From contig NZ_CP132336.1 in assembly GCF_030758315.1 (NCBI RefSeq), positions 186,001 through 250,000 of the forward strand: a DNA stretch of 64,000 nt, written 5' to 3'. The stretch is from Pararhizobium sp. IMCC3301 (GTDB taxonomy: Bacteria > Pseudomonadota > Alphaproteobacteria > Rhizobiales > GCA-2746425). Shown here one piece after another: positions 61,168 through 64,000 of the stretch. The notes under the pieces are model-generated. The model was not told the DNA's origin and ran no database searches. It saw nothing but the letters and a program-made list of their open reading frames with translations. The translations under genes and the position numbers were made by a program. Within the stretch, counting starts at the first letter, position 1. Each line of letters begins with the position of its first letter.

Positions 61168-64000
61168 TCACGCAGTGCGCGAATATTCTTCGATGTGTTC
61201 CGAATTGGCGATTTCCGCAATCATTCTTCGAATTATTTTTGCTGATAGTGGAGTGCCGAACAAGAACCCCTGAGCCTGATCACAGCCAATCAACTTCAGG
61301 AACGTGAGCTGCTCCTCGGTTTCAACGCCTTCGCACAACATTGTTGCGCCAACCACATCAGATAGAGTCTTGGTAAACTGCACGATAGATTGGCTCGTGG
61401 GGTCGGTCGTCAGATTACGGATGAACGATTTGTCGACCTTCACCTGATCAAACGGAAACTGGGTCATATAACCGAGCGAAGCGTAGCCTGTGCCGAAATC
61501 GTCCAGGGCAAGTGTAACGCCAAGAGACCGCAGATCATGCATGGTTTGCAGCACGGCATCGCTGCACGTCAGAATGGTCGATTCCGTTATCTCCAGTTGA
61601 AGATGGTTTGGCTTCAGTCCGGATGTCTCCAACGCGGACGTAACACTGGCGATAATGTCTCCGCGCAGGAATTGCACCGGGGACACGTTGACGGCAACGG
61701 GAATCGCCTCCGTCCAGTTTGCTGCCTCGCAACACGCTGCCTGCAGAATCCAGTCCCCTAATGGTTCAATCATTCCACTGGCTTCAGCAATTGCTATAAA
61801 TTCGTCGGGCGACACCGCGCCAAGAACCGGATGAGACCAGCGCGTCAGGGCTTCCATGCCCACCAGATGTCGTCCATTCACGTCGACCTGCGGCTGATAT
61901 AGGATCTGAAAATCCCGGTTTTCCAATGCCGGTCTGAGTTCTCGTTCGATCTGCCGGGCCCGAGCATGTTTTGCTGACGAAACCGGATCATAAGGCCGGA
62001 CAGACTGCCCGGCGACATCGGTGCCCTCATCCAGTGTCATCTCAGCGCAATTCAGCAAGGCATCTGCGGCTTGTGTCGGACTTTCAGAACGGGCGTAACT
62101 TATCCTGACGTCAATTTGGATGGAGCCGCTTTCGAGAAAATAGGTTTGTGCCAACAAATTCGCGACCTGCAGGCTTGTGACATGCAACTGAAGCTGCGGA
62201 TCGGTCTCTTGCAACAGCACCGCAAATGTATCACCGCCCAATCTTGAAATACACTCGACGCCAATCTCGGACTCCGCCAGACGGGTCACAACCGCGCACA
62301 ACAACTGATCGCCCACATCGCGCCCGAGGGTTGTGTTGACAGTCTTGAACCGATTGAGATTGATGGCCATTATCTGACAGGATTGCGCCGGGGTCAGCCG
62401 CGCCAGTTTCTGATTCAAGATGTCCAGAAATGCGTGCCGTCTGAAAGCGCCGGTAAGCTCATCGCGCTTTGAAAGAAAGTCCAGCCGTTCCGCCTGTCGG
62501 CGTTTTGTTGTGATATCCCGCGCAGTGACACAGGCGATGGAGCGTCCATCTGCAAGGAATTGAGTGCGTGTCTCAGTATTGGTCAGCCGGGAGGGCGTCA
62601 CCGTAAACTCTATTATTTTATCGTCTGTTGCCGATGTCAGAATCAGTTCTCCGCCTGTGTCACTGGCTCTGACGCCCTGGTTCAGGTCCGCCAGACTTTG
62701 GCGCACGCATTCCAGAATAGGCTCTGGCATGACAATGCAGTTTTCAGGGTTTTCGCGCTGCACTGCAGATTGCCCGAATATAATTCGGGCTTTCGGGCTT
62801 GCTTCAAGGACAGCCCCGGCTTCATCTACAATCAGAATTGCCTCGGAACTGTCATCGAAGACCTGTCTCAAAAGGTTATTGGCATTTCGCGTCCGAGCAT
62901 CGGCCAAAACTATCAGCCAATTTCGCAAACCAAATTCACGAACAGCAAGAACGAGGAGCAGAGCAAGGTTCATTGCATGCAGAGCTGCCGTCGGCAGTGA
63001 GATTGAGCTGGTATAAAACAGGATAAAGCCAATACCTTCGGCCAAAATTGAGATGGCAAGTACCGCACCTATTCGCGTTAGCAGATGCGTTGATTTCCAA
63101 AGTAACAGGACCAAAAACTGGAGGAGGGCACAGAACAGCAAAGGCCAGATCGCCAATATCCGAACAATCTCAAAATTCTGCTTCAAGGTTTCCGCTGCAA
63201 CAATCTGCAACATTGCACCTGGAAGCGACCCGTAGACCGGCACAGCAAATGTGTCGCGCAATTCTACGGCATGCGCTCCGATCACCACAGTTTTCTGCTC
63301 CAAACCGGACTCGGGCAGTTTGTTGCTGAGCAGGTCGATGAATGAATAGAGTGGAACGGTATCGGGATCGATAGCGAAATTTATGGCGAAATCCAAGCCA
63401 GACAGCCCCGATTTCCCGGACAGAAGCGCCGGCATTGACGATTCTGGCTCTCCGGCAATCATATTACCAAACGGAAATCTGCGGACAATCCCGTCATGGT
63501 CCGGAAAAACATTCACCGTTGCCAGCCAGGCACTGTCCAGAAATATTGGCAGTGGCACGCTATCAGCAATATCTTCTGTACCGGACTTTACTGAAGATGT
63601 CTGGGAGAAAGCAGCCAGACTGACTGTGCCATTTGCCTGGCGGATAGACTTTGCAAGAATTGCATCCTGCTCCGGGCTCGACGGTGTGCTGAAATCAACA
63701 TCAATGAAAATCTCAAGCGCGTTGCTTTCAACCAGTCGATCAATCGCCTCCGCCATCACACTGCGAGGCCATGGCCAGACGCCGATTTCATCAAGCGTTT
63801 GCTTGTCAATGGCAACGAAGACAATATCGCCGCTGGCAGGACGTTTAGACAGCGCCATGCGGCTTTCTTCGGTCCAGTTTTCCGCTTCGTGCCAAATGTT
63901 GACCTGTTGGGAGACAAACGCCAGCAGCAACAACAGGATGGGAATAAAACCGAGCTTGAGCCAATCCGGACCGGCAAGACCGGTCCGCCAGAGGCTGCAA
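61168..64000 (-). CDS. CHASE2-PAS-GGDEF-EAL membrane signalling protein, 5' end cut off by the window
   Basis: A protein of more than 940 residues whose frame stays open to the window edge, so the start lies beyond it. The N-terminal part has a membrane span (FIPILLLLLAFV), an extracytoplasmic CHASE2 sensor (about 250 residues, IVFVAIDKQTLDEIGVWPWP), then three membrane helices, a PAS domain, a GGDEF domain and an EAL domain. The GGDEF motif is degenerate (RLGGDTFAVLL), so diguanylate cyclase activity is doubtful. The EAL motif (GMEALTRW) and DDFGTGYASLGY are intact, suggesting a cyclic-di-GMP phosphodiesterase that senses an outside signal. It takes the place where valS is expected after popZ. 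Confidence 0.92.
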   Translation of the reverse strand, partial: CSLWRTGLAGPDWLKLGFIPILLLLLAFVSQQVNIWHEAENWTEESRMALSKRPASGDIVFVAIDKQTLDEIGVWPWPRSVMAEAIDRLVESNALEIFIDVDFSTPSSPEQDAILAKSIRQANGTVSLAAFSQTSSVKSGTEDIADSVPLPIFLDSAWLATVNVFPDHDGIVRRFPFGNMIAGEPESSMPALLSGKSGLSGLDFAINFAIDPDTVPLYSFIDLLSNKLPESGLEQKTVVIGAHAVELRDTFAVPVYGSLPGAMLQIVAAETLKQNFEIVRILAIWPLLFCALLQFLVLLLWKSTHLLTRIGAVLAISILAEGIGFILFYTSSISLPTAALHAMNLALLLVLAVREFGLRNWLIVLADARTRNANNLLRQVFDDSSEAILIVDEAGAVLEASPKARIIFGQSAVQRENPENCIVMPEPILECVRQSLADLNQGVRASDTGGELILTSATDDKIIEFTVTPSRLTNTETRTQFLADGRSIACVTARDITTKRRQAERLDFLSKRDELTGAFRRHAFLDILNQKLARLTPAQSCQIMAINLNRFKTVNTTLGRDVGDQLLCAVVTRLAESEIGVECISRLGGDTFAVLLQETDPQLQLHVTSLQVANLLAQTYFLESGSIQIDVRISYARSESPTQAADALLNCAEMTLDEGTDVAGQSVRPYDPVSSAKHARARQIERELRPALENRDFQILYQPQVDVNGRHLVGMEALTRWSHPVLGAVSPDEFIAIAEASGMIEPLGDWILQAACCEAANWTEAIPVAVNVSPVQFLRGDIIASVTSALETSGLKPNHLQLEITESTILTCSDAVLQTMHDLRSLGVTLALDDFGTGYASLGYMTQFPFDQVKVDKSFIRNLTTDPTSQSIVQFTKTLSDVVGATMLCEGVETEEQLTFLKLIGCDQAQGFLFGTPLSAKIIRRMIAEIANSEHIEEYSRTA

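Overview
The window reads as a chromosomal stretch of an alphaproteobacterium, most likely of the order Hyphomicrobiales (Rhizobiales). This rests on gene order and gene content: aminotransferase-hom-glpX-recJ; pcm-tolC-popZ; a tandem cold-shock protein and a DUF192 protein next to tRNA-Pro and an Ndufs4-type complex I subunit; aerobic CobN-type cobalamin genes under a B12 riboswitch; an AapJ-type binding protein; and GGAAC-N16-CGTT promoters of the EcfG general stress response. No rRNA, CRISPR array, prophage or intact insertion sequence was seen. One IS1595-like transposase tail is present.  Layout. 0-7.6 kb: end of a tRNA-Lys gene, a stand-alone Lrp ligand-binding domain, a hydrolase, a FAH-family enzyme, a decayed ABC-permease/GntR junction, a helical-repeat protein and two divergent transglutaminase-like proteins. 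7.7-11 kb: a tightly overlapping molybdenum-cofactor operon, fdhD-mobA-mobB-moeA. 11.2-14.2 kb: phaC and rnd. 14.4-20.7 kb: amino-acid/carbon/DNA-repair operon aatA-hom-glpX-recJ, ending with an exported Cache-domain protein that has no output module. 21-25.4 kb: small regulators, gloA, a double cold-shock protein and three tRNAs. 25.4-27 kb: a small disturbed region after tRNA-Arg, with a transposase remnant and a membrane-anchored LAS-type peptidase. 27-32.4 kb: aapJ, an AidB-like dehydrogenase and the sulfur operon cysK-alaX-sseA.  32.6-42 kb is the most interesting part: a photo-oxidative and general stress island. It has a ChrR-type cupin anti-sigma protein followed by an SDR, then three small stress genes. 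A five-gene operon on the other strand follows: photolyase, FAD oxidoreductase, DUF1365, cyclopropane-synthase-like methyltransferase and GPH transporter. Both outer units carry the same ECF11/RpoE-type promoter (TGATCC, 16 nt, CGTAA). The sigma-factor gene that normally sits directly before chrR is absent, and ChrR has lost three of four zinc ligands of its sigma-binding domain while keeping all four cupin ligands.  42-46.6 kb: galactonate catabolism genes dgoA/dgoK and a PAS-GGDEF-EAL protein behind an EcfG promoter. 47-57.6 kb: a B12 riboswitch followed by cobalt uptake (cbtB, cbtA) and cobalamin synthesis (cobU, cobW, cobN, cobO, cobQ), converging on cobD and cobC. 57.9-64 kb: pcm, tolC, popZ and the cut-off 5' end of a large CHASE2-PAS-GGDEF-EAL protein.  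All calls come from reading the sequence and from remembered family features; no database search was run.
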